Positions 21,076-29,913 are shown, counted from the stretch's first letter. The stretch: DNA of 64,000 nt from Sphingomonas sp. PP-F2F-A104-K0414 (GCF_004340945.1 NZ_SLYD01000002.1:372001-436000); one strand, 5' to 3'. Made by a program: numbers and translations. The notes: generated by a model from the sequence alone, not told the origin.

Positions 21076-22299
21076 ATGCGTCGCGCCCTGCTAGCCCTCG
21101 TCCCGCTGATCGCGGTCCTCTTCGTCTCGGCGCGCGAGCCCTCGAAATCGGCGACGGCGCCTGCCATCTCCCCGGCCGCGCGAGATCGCGGCGTCTATCG
21201 GCTCGCGACCGATGCCGAGGCGCGCTGGATTCCGTTCGACCTTACCCCGGGCAACCAGATCCGCTTCACGATGCAGCTTGACGGACGCGACGTCACCGCG
21301 ATCCTCGACACCGGCGTCAGCTACAGCTTGCTCGCCAAGGCCTCCCCCGCGCTCGACACCGCCAAGCTGGTGGCCGGCGGCAGCGCGACCGCGATCGGCG
21401 GATCGGTTGCGCTCGGCTGGATGCCGACGCGTACGATCGCGCTCGGCGGTCTTGCGCGTATCGGCGGCGGCGTGACGGTCGCCGACCTGCCCGCGATCGC
21501 CACCGGCAGCATGTCAGCCGTCGACCTGCTGGTCGGCGCAGACATGCTCGCCGGCCACGCGCTCGACATCGATTATACCGCCAAGCGCTTTCGCCTGCTC
21601 CGCTCAGGGCGCCTGCCGTTCAAGGGCGAAACCGCGCCGCTCCGCGTTTCGACCGAGCGCAGCGTCTACGAAAGCACGATCACGCTGGGGGGCAGACGCC
21701 TCGCGCCGATCGTGGTCGACACTGGCGACGGCTCGTCGGTCACCGTTACGGCCGCGGGATGGCAGGCGGCGAACCTGAAGGCGTTGCGCACGACCAGCGC
21801 GATCTCGTTCGGGCTTGCCGGCCCGGCGGTCAGCGGCCTCGCGATCGTCCCCGAGATTAGCGTCGGCGAGATGGTTGCGCGCGAGGCCGAAGTCCGGATC
21901 GAGCCCGCGGGCGGCTTCTCGCAGGCGATCGGCACCGCAGGCCGGATCGGCTCGGGATTTCTCCAGAACTACCGCGTGCTGCTCGACCCCGGCGCACGGC
22001 GGATGGTATTCAGCCGCGGTCCCAAAGCCGACCTGCCACCGCCGCGATCGACCAGCGGCTTGCTCATCGGCATCGAGAAGGACCGGCTGAAAGTTCTCCA
22101 TGTCATGCGCGGCGGCCCCGCGGCCGCGGCGGGCTGGAAGGACGGCGACCTGATCTGCAGCATCGACGGCGTGCCGATCGCCGCGGACTATGCGACCAGC
22201 CCGATCGCGGCATGGTCGGCGGGCGCGCCGGGTCGGATCGTCACGCTCGGCTTGTGCGACGGCACCATACGCAAGCTCGAATTGACGCATTTTTATTAG
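21076..22299 (+). CDS. Two-lobed retropepsin-like aspartic protease with PDZ domain
   Basis: A 407-residue exported protein (hydrophobic N-terminus LLALVPLIAVLFVSA). Two retropepsin-like modules follow each other. Lobe one has TAILDTGVSYSLLAK with its partner motif DLLVGADMLAGHALDIDY. Lobe two has PIVVDTGDGSSVTVTAAGW with RIGSGFLQNYRVLLD. Each lobe keeps a catalytic Asp-Thr-Gly, so the chain could form an active site by itself. The C-terminus is a PDZ domain (LKVLHVMRGGPAAAAGWKDGDLICSIDGVPI). Periplasmic proteolysis or peptide binding is likely; substrates are unknown. The downstream membrane protein gene starts nine bases after its stop. Confidence 0.85.
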   Translation: MRRALLALVPLIAVLFVSAREPSKSATAPAISPAARDRGVYRLATDAEARWIPFDLTPGNQIRFTMQLDGRDVTAILDTGVSYSLLAKASPALDTAKLVAGGSATAIGGSVALGWMPTRTIALGGLARIGGGVTVADLPAIATGSMSAVDLLVGADMLAGHALDIDYTAKRFRLLRSGRLPFKGETAPLRVSTERSVYESTITLGGRRLAPIVVDTGDGSSVTVTAAGWQAANLKALRTTSAISFGLAGPAVSGLAIVPEISVGEMVAREAEVRIEPAGGFSQAIGTAGRIGSGFLQNYRVLLDPGARRMVFSRGPKADLPPPRSTSGLLIGIEKDRLKVLHVMRGGPAAAAGWKDGDLICSIDGVPIAADYATSPIAAWSAGAPGRIVTLGLCDGTIRKLELTHFY

Positions 22300-22307
22300 G
22301 ACTGCCC

Positions 22308-23795
22308 ATGTTTAGCCTGCGTCACCGATCGGGGCAGGCTTTTGTCCTGCTCCTCATCGCCTTCGCCCTCCGCAGCCCGTTATTCGGCAATCCGGTGATC
22401 CACAGCGACGAGCAATTCTACCTGCTGGTCGGCGATCGCCTGCTCCACGGGGCGTGGCCGTTCGTTGATATCTTCGATCGCAAGCCGGTCGGCCTGTTCC
22501 TGATCTTCGCCGGCATTCGCAGCGCCGGCGGTAACGGCATCGTGATGTATCAGCTTGCCGCGACGCTCGTGGCGGCGGGGACGGCGTTCCTCGTCGGTCG
22601 CATCGTGCACCGGCTTACCGCTCCCGGATCGCCCGCACGCCCCGGATCGCCCGCGCGCCCCGGTTCGCCCGCGCGATCCTCTGCGACGGCATTCACGGCA
22701 GAGCTCGGCGCCAGCCTGATCTACCTCGTCTGGGTGATGATCTTCGACGGCGCAGGGGGGCAATCCGCGATCTGGGGCAACGCGCTCATGGCCAGCGCCG
22801 CGTTGCTGGTGCTCGGCCGCGATGCCGTTGATCGTTGCGTCGGTTCGCGCGGGGTCGGCGCGATGCTGCTCATCGGCCTGGCGATGCAGATCAAATATAC
22901 CGCGATGTTCGAGGGGATATTCTTTGGTCTGGTCCTGCTCAAACAATCCCATGAAACCGACCGCTCGATCGCGCGCCTGATCCGAAACGCCGCGTTCTGG
23001 GTCGCCGCGGCGCTGTTACCAACCGCGCTCGCCTGGGTGGTCTATGCGCTGGCGGGTCACAACGACGCGTTCGTGTTCGCGAACTTCCTGTCGATCTTCG
23101 GCCAGCAGAACGATGACGGTTTCGGCTCCAGCCTGCTCAAACTGGCAGGCGCGCTTGCGTTGAGCTGTCCACTGGTCGTCCTGGCGTGGCACGGTCGGCG
23201 ATCGGCACCGTTCGCGATGGGCTGGCTCGTGGCGGCGGGTCTTGCCGTCATCATCATGCGCAACTTCGAGCTGCTGTACCTGCTACCCGTCGCGCTTCCG
23301 CTCGCCGTCGCTGCGGGCACCGGCCTGGCTCGCGTTTCGACACGTGCCCACCGCAGATCGCTGATCGCGGTGCTGCTGTTCGGCGTGGTCGCGGCGGCGG
23401 TCCTCGGCGGGATACGCGTCGCCCGTCGCGGTACGGCCCGACAGGTCGCGGCACTCGTCCACATGGTCGGGCAGCATCCCCCAGGCTGCCTGTTCACGTT
23501 CGGCAGCGAACCGATCCTGTATTATCTGACACAGTCGTGCCTGCCGACGCCGTACATTTTCCGCAGCCATCTCAGCCGGATGACCGAGGCGCATGGCCTG
23601 GGCATCGATCCGGCCACCGAGACCGCGCGTCTGCTCGCCGCCAATCCCGGCGTGATCGTCGTCCGTGCGGACAAAGCCGATACCAACCCCGCAACCCGGG
23701 CACGCGTGGCGGCGGCCATCGCCGACCGCTATCGGTTGGTGGGCGTCGTGAAGGTCGGCGCCTTGCCGCACACGGTGTATCGCCTGAACCGCTAA
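22308..23795 (+). CDS. GT39/ArnT-like membrane glycosyltransferase-family protein
   Basis: A 495-residue polytopic membrane protein with roughly ten hydrophobic segments. Its first loop reads NPVIHSDEQFYLLVGDRLLHGAWPFVDIFDRKPVG, the acidic D-E and R-K-P pattern of PMT/ArnT-type (GT-C) enzymes that use polyprenyl-phosphate sugars. The C-terminal soluble part (CLFTFGSEPILYYLTQSCLPTPYIF) resembles the periplasmic part of these proteins. The acceptor is unknown. Between predicted membrane segments lies a threefold GSPARP repeat (22623-22676). The ATG at 22308 is eight bases past the upstream gene, suggesting one operon. Confidence 0.78.
   Translation: MFSLRHRSGQAFVLLLIAFALRSPLFGNPVIHSDEQFYLLVGDRLLHGAWPFVDIFDRKPVGLFLIFAGIRSAGGNGIVMYQLAATLVAAGTAFLVGRIVHRLTAPGSPARPGSPARPGSPARSSATAFTAELGASLIYLVWVMIFDGAGGQSAIWGNALMASAALLVLGRDAVDRCVGSRGVGAMLLIGLAMQIKYTAMFEGIFFGLVLLKQSHETDRSIARLIRNAAFWVAAALLPTALAWVVYALAGHNDAFVFANFLSIFGQQNDDGFGSSLLKLAGALALSCPLVVLAWHGRRSAPFAMGWLVAAGLAVIIMRNFELLYLLPVALPLAVAAGTGLARVSTRAHRRSLIAVLLFGVVAAAVLGGIRVARRGTARQVAALVHMVGQHPPGCLFTFGSEPILYYLTQSCLPTPYIFRSHLSRMTEAHGLGIDPATETARLLAANPGVIVVRADKADTNPATRARVAAAIADRYRLVGVVKVGALPHTVYRLNR
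22623..22676 (+). repeat. In-frame 18-bp tandem repeat (three copies of GSPARP)
   Basis: Three copies of an 18-base unit, CCCGGATCGCCCGCGCGC-like, lie in the coding region and give PGSPARPGSPARPGSPARS in a loop between membrane segments. Unit length is a multiple of three, so copy-number change would keep the frame. Confidence 0.85.
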
Positions 23796-23799
23796 GCCG

Positions 23800-23985
23800 T
23801 CAGGACTTGAACGCGAGCCCGATCGTGACCGCGAGGGCGATCAGCGCGAGCATCTGGACGGTCGGCCAGTCGACCCAGCCGACCGAGTCCGGATCGTGCC
23901 GCCGTCGCCGGCGTCGTTCGCCGAACCCGGCGGCGATGGCTAATGCGGCGAGCCCGCCACTCGCGCTCCACAACACCGCGCTCAT
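23800..23985 (-). CDS. Small membrane protein of unknown function
   Basis: A 61-residue frame reading MSAVLWSASGGLAALAIAAG, an Arg-rich stretch (GERRRRRRHDPD) and a second hydrophobic segment (VQMLALIALAVTIGLAF). It would be a two-helix inner-membrane protein with a basic loop. The ATG lies three bases after the phaR stop on the same strand, so translational coupling to phaR is likely. I do not recognise a family; the hydrophobic-basic-hydrophobic design and tight spacing are the evidence that it is real. Confidence 0.6.
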   Translation of the reverse strand: MSAVLWSASGGLAALAIAAGFGERRRRRRHDPDSVGWVDWPTVQMLALIALAVTIGLAFKS

Positions 23986-23988
23986 CGT

Positions 23989-24531
23989 TCAGCCGAGCTT
24001 CTCGACCTTTTCCTGCAACTTGGCGAGTTCGCTGCGCAATGCTGCAATCTCGTCGTCCTTGCTGGCGGCTGGGGCCGGCGTCGTCGCGGCCGGCGTCATT
24101 GCCTGCGCGGCGACGTCGAACATCGCGAGGTTGCGCTTGGCGATATCGGCGAACGGCGAGTTCGCGAACGCGCCTTCGACCGCGGATTTGAACTGGTCGT
24201 GGTTGCGGCGGAAGCTGTCCATCGACGCCTCCAGATACCCCGGCACCATCGTCTGCATCGAATCGCCGTACATCGAAATCAGCTGGCGGAGGAAGTTCAC
24301 CGGCATCATCGTCTCGCCACGGCTCTCCTCTTCCATGATGATCTGTGTTAAGACGTTGTGCGTGATGTCCTCGTCGGTCTTCGCATCGACTACCTTGAAG
24401 TCGCGCCCCTCGCGGGTCATCGTCGCGAGATGATCCAGCGTGATGTAGGATGACGACTCGGTGTTATAGAGCCGCCGGTTGGCGTATTTCTTGATGATGA
24501 CGATTCCGTCGGCAGCCGGTTGCTTCTTCAT
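23989..24531 (-). CDS. phaR: Polyhydroxyalkanoate synthesis repressor PhaR
   Basis: A 180-residue PhaR. The N-terminal PHB/PHA accumulation regulator DNA-binding domain is clear (IVIIKKYANRRLYNTESSSYITLDHLATMTREGRDFKVVDAKT, residues about 10-55), followed by the PHB-binding domain (THNVLTQIIMEEESRGETMMPVNFLRQLISMYGDSMQTMVPGYLEASMD). The C-terminus is Ala/Pro-rich and ends in a short coiled coil (DDEIAALRSELAKLQEKVEKLG). PhaR senses PHA granules and represses phasin and PHA genes. It is divergent from a PHA-synthase-like gene with only 14 bases between the starts. Confidence 0.95.
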   Translation of the reverse strand: MKKQPAADGIVIIKKYANRRLYNTESSSYITLDHLATMTREGRDFKVVDAKTDEDITHNVLTQIIMEEESRGETMMPVNFLRQLISMYGDSMQTMVPGYLEASMDSFRRNHDQFKSAVEGAFANSPFADIAKRNLAMFDVAAQAMTPAATTPAPAASKDDEIAALRSELAKLQEKVEKLG

Positions 24532-24545
24532 GGATCCCCCGTCTT

Positions 24546-25604
24546 ATGTTTGAAACGGAGGCTACAGTCTTTGATGACGCACCGCAACAAGGTCCGAGGC
24601 CCTTACCCTTGTTCCTCAATGTGCTGCGCAGCGAGACCGCAGCATCGCCCGAACGGATGGCGCGCGCGCTAGCCGGATTGCGCGCCTACCAGGCCGCACC
24701 ACGAGAGAAGCGGGCCGATCCGATGCCCGCAATTCACCGCGCAGGTCGAGTTTCGCTGCGCGATTACGGTGGCAGCGGGCGCCCCGTCGTGTTCGTCCCG
24801 TCGCTGATAAATCCACCCGACATACTTGACCATTCGCCCGCGACTTCGCTGGTGCGATGGATCGCCGCGCAGGGATTTCGTGTCTGGCTGGTCGACTGGG
24901 GATCGCCCGGCAGCGACGACCGCGACCTCGATCTGGCGGCGCATGTCGAGCGCTTGCTGGTCCCGTTGCTCCAGGCATTGCCCGAACCGCCGGTACTGGT
25001 CGGCTATTGCCTCGGCGGCACGCTGGCGCTGGGGGCCGCGGCGATCACGCCAGTAGCCGGGGTCGCGACGATCGCCGCACCATGGCATTTCGCGGGTTAT
25101 GGCGAAGGCCGCCCTACACTCGCCGCAACCTGGGCTGCGGTCAAACCCGCCGCCGCGATGCTCGGCCTGCTACCGATGGAAGTCCTGCAAGCCGGCTTCT
25201 GGCAACTCGACCCCGCGCGCACGATCGCCAAATACGAAGCGTTCGCCGACCTCGCCCCCGACAGCGACGCGGCGCGCGCGTTCGTCCGACTCGAGGATTG
25301 GGCGAACGCAGGTGCCCCCCTCCCCTACGCCGCCGCCGCGTCGCTGTTCGAGGACTGCATCGCCGACGACCTTCCCGGCAAAGGCGGCTGGGTCATCGCA
25401 GGCACCTCGGTCGATCCGCTCACACTCGCCTGCCCGACCGTCGAGTTCGTCTCGCTGAGCGATCGTATCGTCCCCGCCGCCACCGCGATCGGGCTCGCCG
25501 ACCGCCGCGATCTCGGCGCAGGGCATGTCGGCATGATCGTCGGCCGCAGCGCGCGCGCACGCCTCTGGGAGCCGCTCGCCAACTGGATCGCCGCGCTCGG
25601 GTGA
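24546..25604 (+). CDS. Compact PHA-synthase-like alpha/beta hydrolase
   Basis: A 352-residue alpha/beta-fold protein related to the catalytic domain of PHA synthases. The lipase-like box is GYCLGGT with Cys155 as nucleophile, as in PhaC, not Ser. Asp306 (SLSDRIVPA) and His327 (GAGHVGMIVG) complete the PhaC-type triad, and the VWLVDWGSPG and LEDWANAGAPLP segments also resemble PhaC. It lacks the roughly 200-residue N-terminal domain of class I synthases. Divergent phaR and a downstream thiolase support a role in PHA metabolism; whether it polymerises, hydrolyses or does neither cannot be decided from sequence. Confidence 0.8.
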   Translation: MFETEATVFDDAPQQGPRPLPLFLNVLRSETAASPERMARALAGLRAYQAAPREKRADPMPAIHRAGRVSLRDYGGSGRPVVFVPSLINPPDILDHSPATSLVRWIAAQGFRVWLVDWGSPGSDDRDLDLAAHVERLLVPLLQALPEPPVLVGYCLGGTLALGAAAITPVAGVATIAAPWHFAGYGEGRPTLAATWAAVKPAAAMLGLLPMEVLQAGFWQLDPARTIAKYEAFADLAPDSDAARAFVRLEDWANAGAPLPYAAAASLFEDCIADDLPGKGGWVIAGTSVDPLTLACPTVEFVSLSDRIVPAATAIGLADRRDLGAGHVGMIVGRSARARLWEPLANWIAALG

Positions 25605-25637
25605 CCTACATGGGGTCCAACCATAGAGGATCCTGAC

Positions 25638-26822
25638 ATGACCGATCTCCCCACCGACGTCGTCATCACTGCAGCCAAGCGCACGCCCGTCGGCAGCTTC
25701 CTGGGGGCCTTCGCCGCCACGCCCGCGCACGAACTCGGCCGCATCGCGATCGAGGCCGCGCTTGAACAGGCGGGCGTTGCGGGCGAGGACGTCTCCGAAG
25801 TGATCCTCGGCCAGGTCCTCACCGCGGCCCAAGGCCAGAACCCCGCGCGCCAGGCGTCGATGGCGGCGGGCGTGCCGAAGGAAATCCCCGCCTGGGGGGT
25901 CAACCAGGTGTGCGGCTCGGGACTCCGGGCGGTTGCACTCGCAGCACAGGCGATCCAGACCGGCGACGCGACCATCGTCGTCGCGGGCGGCCAGGAATCG
26001 ATGTCGCTCTCCGCGCACGCACAGTCGATCCGTGGCGGCCAGAAGATGGGCAGCCTTGCCCTCGTCGACACGATGGTCAGCGACGGCCTGACCGACGTCT
26101 TCAACGGCTATCACATGGGCATCACCGCCGAGAACCTCGCCGAGCAATACCAAGTCACGCGCGGTGAACAGGACGCCTTCTCGGTCGCCTCGCAGAACAA
26201 GGCCGAGGCGGCGCGCGGATCGGGCCGTTTCAAGGACGAGATCGCACCCGTCACGATCAAGGGCCGCAAGGGCGACACGGTCGTTGCAGACGACGAATAC
26301 ATCCGCGCCGGCGCTACGATCGAGAGCGTCTCGGGCGTGAAACCCGCGTTCAAGAAGGACGGCACCGTGACGGCGGCGAACGCGAGCGGCCTCAACGATG
26401 GCGCCGCCGCGCTCGTCATGATGCGCCGCGACGAAGCCGAACGCCGCGGTTCGACCATCCTCGCGACGATCAAGAGCTGGGCCTCGGCCGGCGTCGACCC
26501 GTCGGTGATGGGGATCGGCCCCGTCCCCGCCACCCGGCGCGCGCTAGAGAAGGCCGGCTGGACGCTCGCCGACCTCGACCTGATCGAAGCCAACGAAGCC
26601 TTTGCCGCACAGGCCTTGTCGGTCGGCAAAGAACTCGGCTGGGACGCATCGAAGGTCAACGTCAACGGCGGCGCGATCGCGATCGGCCACCCGATCGGCG
26701 CGAGCGGCGCGCGCGTCCTCACGACGCTGATCTACGAGATGCAGAAGCGCGACGCGAAGAAGGGCCTCGCGACGCTGTGCATCGGCGGCGGCATGGGGAT
26801 CGCAATGTGTATCGAGCGGTAA
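25638..26822 (+). CDS. phaA: Acetyl-CoA C-acetyltransferase (thiolase, PhaA type)
   Basis: A 394-residue type II thiolase. It has the acylated Cys in [19 protein letters not shown] near residue 90, the GGQESMS segment, [13 protein letters not shown], the catalytic His in [19 protein letters not shown] and the second Cys in [14 protein letters not shown]. It condenses two acetyl-CoA to acetoacetyl-CoA, the first step to polyhydroxybutyrate, or runs in reverse in degradation. It starts 33 bases after the PhaC-like gene. No acetoacetyl-CoA reductase (phaB) follows. The symbol rests on the PHA context; atoB is an equally valid name. Confidence 0.93.
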   Translation: MTDLPTDVVITAAKRTPVGSFLGAFAATPAHELGRIAIEAALEQAGVAGEDVSEVILGQVLTAAQGQNPARQASMAAGVPKEIPAWGVNQVCGSGLRAVALAAQAIQTGDATIVVAGGQESMSLSAHAQSIRGGQKMGSLALVDTMVSDGLTDVFNGYHMGITAENLAEQYQVTRGEQDAFSVASQNKAEAARGSGRFKDEIAPVTIKGRKGDTVVADDEYIRAGATIESVSGVKPAFKKDGTVTAANASGLNDGAAALVMMRRDEAERRGSTILATIKSWASAGVDPSVMGIGPVPATRRALEKAGWTLADLDLIEANEAFAAQALSVGKELGWDASKVNVNGGAIAIGHPIGASGARVLTTLIYEMQKRDAKKGLATLCIGGGMGIAMCIER

Positions 26823-26837
26823 GGGCTTCTCCTCTAC

Positions 26838-26861
26838 CGGCCGCTCTTCGCGGGGCGGCCG
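26838..26861. terminator. Hairpin between convergent thiolase and alr genes
   Basis: CGGCCGC and GCGGCCG form a seven-base stem around a ten-base loop, immediately before the alr stop. It lacks a clear U-run, so it is only a candidate bidirectional transcript end. Confidence 0.4.
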
Positions 26862-26862
26862 T

Positions 26863-27897
26863 TCAGGACCAAGATCGGCAATAGCGCGCGCCCATCCCGG
26901 TCAGCAGCTCATATTGCGACATGCCCGACAGCGCTGCGGCGTCGGGCAGCGCAAAGTCGAGCGCGATCCATGCGCCTTCCCGAATATCCGCGACCCCCGT
27001 CACGTCGATCGCGAGAAGGTCCATCGACACCCGGCCGATCACGGGTACGCCGCTGCCGCCAACCGACCCGCTGCCGCGATCCGAAAACCCGCGGAAATAG
27101 CCGTCAGCATAGCCCAGATTGATGATCGCCACCTCGGTGTCGCGGGAGGCGGTCCAGGTCGCGTTGTAGCCGACGGTATCACCTGCCGCGACGCGACGGC
27201 GTTGGAGGATCTGCGCTTCGGGGGTCACTACCGGCCGGACCACGCCGGCCAGCTCGCTGCGGGGGATGCCGCCGTACAGCGCCAATCCCGGCCGGGTCAG
27301 GTCGAATGCATAGCCTTCGAGCGCGATACCGGCGGAGTTGGCGAGGCTCATCCGACGCGCCGATGTTCGTCCGGCCAGCCCGGCGAACGCCGCACGCTGG
27401 ACCGCGTTCATCGGTGAGTCTTCGTCGGCGCAGGCGAGGTGGCTCATCAGCGTTTCGATTTCGACACCGTCGAGCAAGCCGCTGGCGATGTCGTCTGTCG
27501 AGATCCCGAGGCGGTTCATGCCGGTGTCGACCATGACGTCGCACGGGCCTGCCCCCGCGGCTTTCCAGCGGGCGACCTGGGTGGGGGTGTTGAGGACCGG
27601 GCGGGCGAAGCCGGCTGCGGCGGCGGGCATGTCCTCGTCGCGGACGCCGTGGAGGACAGATATCGTCAGGCCCAGCGGCGCGAGTTCGGCGGCTTCCTGC
27701 CAGTTGGAGACGAAGAAGTCGCGGCAGCCGGCGCCTGCGAGGCGGCGAGCGACCTCGATCGCGCCCAGGCCGTAGCCGTTCGCCTTGACCGCCGCGCCGC
27801 ATGCCGCGGTGCCGCTCATGCGGTCGAGCGTGCGCCAGTTCTGGACGAGGGCGTCGCCGTCGAGGCGCAGGCGAAGGGGGGCGGGAATGTCGATCAC
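26863..27897 (-). CDS. alr: Alanine racemase
   Basis: A 344-residue PLP enzyme interconverting L- and D-alanine for peptidoglycan. The PLP lysine is Lys38 in CGAAVKANGYGLGAIEVARR; the second catalytic base, Tyr, lies in VGYNATWTASRDTEVAIINLGYADGYFRG; RVSMDLLAIDVTG and the C-terminal YELLTGMGARY are typical. The length is a little short of the usual 360 residues but complete. It is convergent with the thiolase gene. Whether it is the anabolic or a catabolic racemase cannot be told. Confidence 0.95.
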   Translation of the reverse strand: MIDIPAPLRLRLDGDALVQNWRTLDRMSGTAACGAAVKANGYGLGAIEVARRLAGAGCRDFFVSNWQEAAELAPLGLTISVLHGVRDEDMPAAAAGFARPVLNTPTQVARWKAAGAGPCDVMVDTGMNRLGISTDDIASGLLDGVEIETLMSHLACADEDSPMNAVQRAAFAGLAGRTSARRMSLANSAGIALEGYAFDLTRPGLALYGGIPRSELAGVVRPVVTPEAQILQRRRVAAGDTVGYNATWTASRDTEVAIINLGYADGYFRGFSDRGSGSVGGSGVPVIGRVSMDLLAIDVTGVADIREGAWIALDFALPDAAALSGMSQYELLTGMGARYCRSWS

Positions 27898-27990
27898 CCG
27901 GCGCGGGATAGTGAACCGGGCTCCGCGCGTCGATGACCTTTCACCCCGCCGGCCCCGACTTGGCCCCGATCCACCGGGCGTGTCGCTTGG

Positions 27991-28770
27991 CTAGCCGACC
28001 TCGACACGCCCGACCGGGACCAGCAGGCGGCGGCCACCATCGTCGAGCGGCGCAACGCGGACACCGAACACGCGGGCAAGTGTCTCCGCGGTCATCACCT
28101 CGGCGACCGGACCGAACGCGACGATGCGACCATCGGCGATCAGCAGCGCGTCGTCCGCAGCGCGCTGCGCCTGGACGAGGTCGTGGAGGACGATCGCCAC
28201 CCCTGCCCCGCCGCCCGCGTAGGCGCGCAGGCGGGCGAGCAGGTCGATCTGGTGCGAGGGGTCGAGGCTGGCGAGCGGTTCGTCGGCGAGCAGCCAGCGG
28301 GGTTCGCCTGCCAGGACGCGCGCGAGCAGGACGCGGGCGCGCTCGCCGCCGGAGAGTTCGCCGACCGGGCGATCGGCGAGGTGCGTGGTCTCGGTATCGT
28401 GCATCGCGCGCTCGACGGCGGCGTGGTCTTCGGGCGATGGAGCGGCATGCGCGCCGAGGTGCGGAAGGCGGCCGAGCGCGACGATGTCACGCGCGACGAT
28501 GTTCCAGTGGACCGTCGCATCCTGCGGGAGGTAGCCGATCGCGCGGGCGCGGGCGCGCGGGTCCATCGTCGCGACGTCCTGCGTGTCGAGTCGGACGCTG
28601 CCCGCGCTGCCGCCGACGAGCGCGGCGGCTGCCTTGACCAGCGTACTCTTGCCAGCGCCGTTGGGGCCGAGGATCGCGGTGACTCGGCCAGGGCGGAGGT
28701 GCGCGGACACGTCGTGGAGGACGGTGCGCTTGCCGAGCTTCACGCGCAGCGCGTCGACGATCAGATCCAT
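27991..28770 (-). CDS. btuD: Cobalamin ABC transporter ATP-binding protein BtuD-like
   Basis: A 259-residue ABC ATPase with Walker A AILGPNGAGKSTLVKAA near residue 40, Q-loop YLPQDATVHWNI, signature VGELSGGERARVLLARVLAG, Walker B RWLLADEPLASLDPSHQ and the switch histidine in VLHDLVQAQRAADD. The ATG at 28770 overlaps the permease stop by ten bases, so these genes are translationally coupled. The signature resembles FecE/BtuD/HmuV importers. Assignment to vitamin B12 comes from its operon with btuB and the cobalamin riboswitch. Confidence 0.88.
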   Translation of the reverse strand: MDLIVDALRVKLGKRTVLHDVSAHLRPGRVTAILGPNGAGKSTLVKAAAALVGGSAGSVRLDTQDVATMDPRARARAIGYLPQDATVHWNIVARDIVALGRLPHLGAHAAPSPEDHAAVERAMHDTETTHLADRPVGELSGGERARVLLARVLAGEPRWLLADEPLASLDPSHQIDLLARLRAYAGGGAGVAIVLHDLVQAQRAADDALLIADGRIVAFGPVAEVMTAETLARVFGVRVAPLDDGGRRLLVPVGRVEVG

Positions 28771-29729
28771 GCCCGGCCCCGTTCCTTGACCAGCAACCCG
28801 AGGAAGAATGGCGCGCCGATCAGCGCCATCGCGACGCCGAGCCGGACTTCGCCGGCGCCGGGGGCGAGGCGGACGAGGCTGTCGGCGGCGAGCACGAGCG
28901 CGGCTCCACCGAGCGCTGAGGGGAGCAGTAGCGCGCTCGGGCGGTGGCCGAAGATCGGGCGCAGCAGATGCGGCACGACGAGGCCGACGAAGCCGATCAC
29001 GCCGGTCACGGCGACGCCTGCGCCGACGACGAGCCCGGTGCCGAGCACGACCAGCCACCGGACACGGCCCATCCTTATGCCAAGAGATCGCGCCGCCGCC
29101 TCGCCGAGCGACAGCGCATCGAGCGAGCGGCCGGTGAGCATCAACAGGACGCCGCCGAGCAGCATCGGCGGCAGGGCGAGCGCGATGTCGTCCCAGCCGC
29201 GATCGGTCAGTGCGCCCATGATCCAGTCGATCACCTCGGCGACCGCATAGGGATTCGGCGCGATCGAGATCAGGAAAGCGGTCAGCGCGCCGGCTAGGCT
29301 GGCGAGCACGGTGCCGGCGAGGATGAAGGTGATCGCGCTCGGCGATCGCCATGTCAGCGCGGCGAGGAGCGCGACCGCACCGCCCGCGCCGAGCATTGCA
29401 GCGGCGAAGATGGCAGGTCCCGAACCGGCCCCGAAGATGATCGCGGCGACTGCGCCGAGTGCTGCAACCGACGATATACCGACGACGGCGGGGTCGGCGA
29501 GCGGGTTGCGGAGATAGCCTTGCAGGACCGCGCCCGACAGCCCGAGCGTCGCGCCGAGCACGAGGCCGAGCACCGCGCGCGGCAGGCGGAGTTCGAGGAT
29601 GATCCACCAGCGCGGGTCGCTCGAGAACCACGCGTCGAGCGGCACCCAGACTTTCCCGCAGCCGAGCGACAGGCCGAACAGGAGGATGACAAGGACGCCG
29701 AGGGTGATGAGTTTGGGCGTGCGGGTCAT
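28761..29729 (-). CDS. btuC: Cobalamin ABC transporter permease BtuC-like (FecCD family)
   Basis: A 322-residue permease of the FecCD/BtuC family with about nine to ten membrane helices. Family segments include ELRLPRAVLGLVLGATLGLSGAVLQGYLRNPLADPAVVGISSVAALGAV, TFILAGTVLASLAGALTAFLIS, LGIRMGRVRWLVVLGTGLVVGAGVAVTGVIGFVGLVVPHLLRPIFGHRP. The last contains the cytoplasmic coupling region for the ATPase. It pairs with the ATPase downstream. A palindromic repeat separates it from the substrate-binding lipoprotein gene upstream. Confidence 0.92.
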   Translation of the reverse strand: MTRTPKLITLGVLVILLFGLSLGCGKVWVPLDAWFSSDPRWWIILELRLPRAVLGLVLGATLGLSGAVLQGYLRNPLADPAVVGISSVAALGAVAAIIFGAGSGPAIFAAAMLGAGGAVALLAALTWRSPSAITFILAGTVLASLAGALTAFLISIAPNPYAVAEVIDWIMGALTDRGWDDIALALPPMLLGGVLLMLTGRSLDALSLGEAAARSLGIRMGRVRWLVVLGTGLVVGAGVAVTGVIGFVGLVVPHLLRPIFGHRPSALLLPSALGGAALVLAADSLVRLAPGAGEVRLGVAMALIGAPFFLGLLVKERGRAWI

Positions 29730-29770
29730 CCCGACATCTCCTCATCTACGCGCGCTCTACATATAGCCAC

Positions 29771-29872
29771 TTCCCCGGCGGAGGCCGGGGCCCAGTTGGG
29801 GGACGTTCTTGACTGCGGGCAGCGCTGCATTACTCCAGCCTTGCCAACTGGGCCCCGGCCTCCGCCGGGGAG
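29771..29872. repeat. Paired palindrome inside the btu operon
   Basis: CCCCGGCGGAGGCCGGGGCC with CCAGTTGGGGG, a spacer and the inverse arm CAACTGGGCCCCGGCCTCCG. It lies in the 184-base gap between the binding-protein and permease genes. A hairpin here could lower expression of the membrane components relative to btuB-btuF. Confidence 0.88.
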
Positions 29873-29913
29873 GAACACGGACGGTAAGCCGTTCGCAATT
29901 CCAAACGCTCGCG

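Noticed and set aside
27991..29745. A 584-codon minus-strand frame ending in the BtuD-like ATPase
   Set aside because: Only the part from the ATG at 28770 shows ABC ATPase sequence. The upstream half is an Arg-rich shadow of the permease gene in another frame.
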